Shown here: in pieces, positions 5,733-5,859 of the stretch
How the letters are laid out: each line of letters opens with the position of its first letter
Numbering within the stretch: the first letter of the stretch is position 1
NCBI GenBank assembly: GCA_027403435.1
Contig: DAHZDR010000542.1
Span: 1-5,859 of the forward strand
Length of the DNA: 5,859 bases
Source of the DNA: Deltaproteobacteria bacterium
Lineage (GTDB): Bacteria; Desulfobacterota; Binatia; Binatales; Binataceae
Reading direction: 5' to 3'
Notes under the pieces: generated by a model
The model's database searches: none
What the model saw: the letters and a program-made list of their open reading frames with translations, nothing else
What the model was told of the DNA's origin: nothing
Translations under genes and position numbers: made by a program

Positions 5733-5859
5733 TCACATCGCCAGCCCGCCGTCAATCTGGATCACCGCGCCGGTAATATACGCCGCGGCGTCGGTCAGCA
5801 AATAGGCGGCCAGCGGCGCCACGTCCGCGACCGTGCCGAAACGTCCCAGCGGAATCATC
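5733..5859 (-). CDS. FabG-like SDR reductase, C-terminal 41 residues (5' end outside window)
   Basis: The frame runs from the right edge of the window to a TGA at 5733-5735. The 41 visible residues read IPLGRFGTVADVAPLAAYLL, then a TDAAAYITG segment and an IDGGLAM end. This is the standard C terminus of 3-oxoacyl-ACP reductase FabG and its close SDR relatives (pattern PLGRfG.peDvA...fLaSd.a.YITGq...DGG..M). The catalytic Ser-Tyr-Lys and the nucleotide-binding motif lie outside the window, so whether it is the fatty-acid-synthesis enzyme or another SDR cannot be decided. It differs clearly at the C terminus from the complete SDR at 328-1110 (DGGLAM against DGGYVAW), so the two are not a recent duplicate pair. 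It is upstream of and in the same direction as the LeuA-domain gene, but the promoter in the gap suggests separate expression. Confidence 0.85.
   Translation of the reverse strand, partial: MIPLGRFGTVADVAPLAAYLLTDAAAYITGAVIQIDGGLAM

Noticed and set aside
328..5859. The two SDR genes as a flanking duplication or composite element
   Set aside because: Their visible C termini differ in most positions, they are separated by unrelated housekeeping-type genes, and no inverted or direct repeats bound the block.

Overview
This is a GC-rich bacterial window with short intergenic gaps. It looks like ordinary chromosome: I see no mobile element, CRISPR array, tRNA or rRNA. The partial MlaC-family gene at the left edge implies a Gram-negative cell with two membranes. 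GC bias, several GTG starts and family content would suit a proteobacterium or a Desulfobacterota/Binatota-type lineage, but no marker here fixes the taxon and that placement is a weak inference.

Layout. The left edge holds the 3' end of an MlaC/Ttg2D-type periplasmic lipid-carrier gene on the + strand (to 301). Everything else is on the - strand, convergent with it. In transcription order from the right edge these are: the 3' end of a FabG-like SDR reductase (5733-5859); a small gene made only of a LeuA/CimA-type allosteric domain (5125-5637); a DCC-family thiol-disulfide oxidoreductase (4678-5118); cysteinyl-tRNA synthetase cysS (3138-4607); a CbbQ/NirQ/NorQ-type MoxR AAA+ ATPase (2197-3072); low-specificity L-threonine aldolase (1142-2188); and a second, complete SDR oxidoreductase (328-1110).

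Expression units. Two sigma70-like promoters can be read. TTGAAC-17-GATAAT lies before the LeuA-domain gene and has a dyad (TGGCC-AAAC-GGCCA) in its spacer. TTGAAT-18-TACAAT overlaps the end of cysS and points at the ATPase gene. They suggest at least two units: LeuA-domain + DCC (perhaps reading on into cysS), and ATPase + threonine aldolase + SDR. The 6-nt and 8-nt gaps, each with a ribosome binding site overlapping the preceding stop codon, point to translational coupling inside each unit.

Most notable points. The free-standing 2-isopropylmalate/citramalate synthase regulatory domain has no catalytic domain beside it, but has its own promoter, ribosome binding site and start. The MoxR ATPase lacks the VWA-domain partner (CbbO/NorD type) that normally sits next to it, and is instead coupled to a threonine aldolase. 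The cysS gene is an intact, insertion-bearing variant. I see no clear evidence of an entirely new multi-gene system. The orphan regulatory domain and the partnerless ATPase are the parts that known operon logic explains least.
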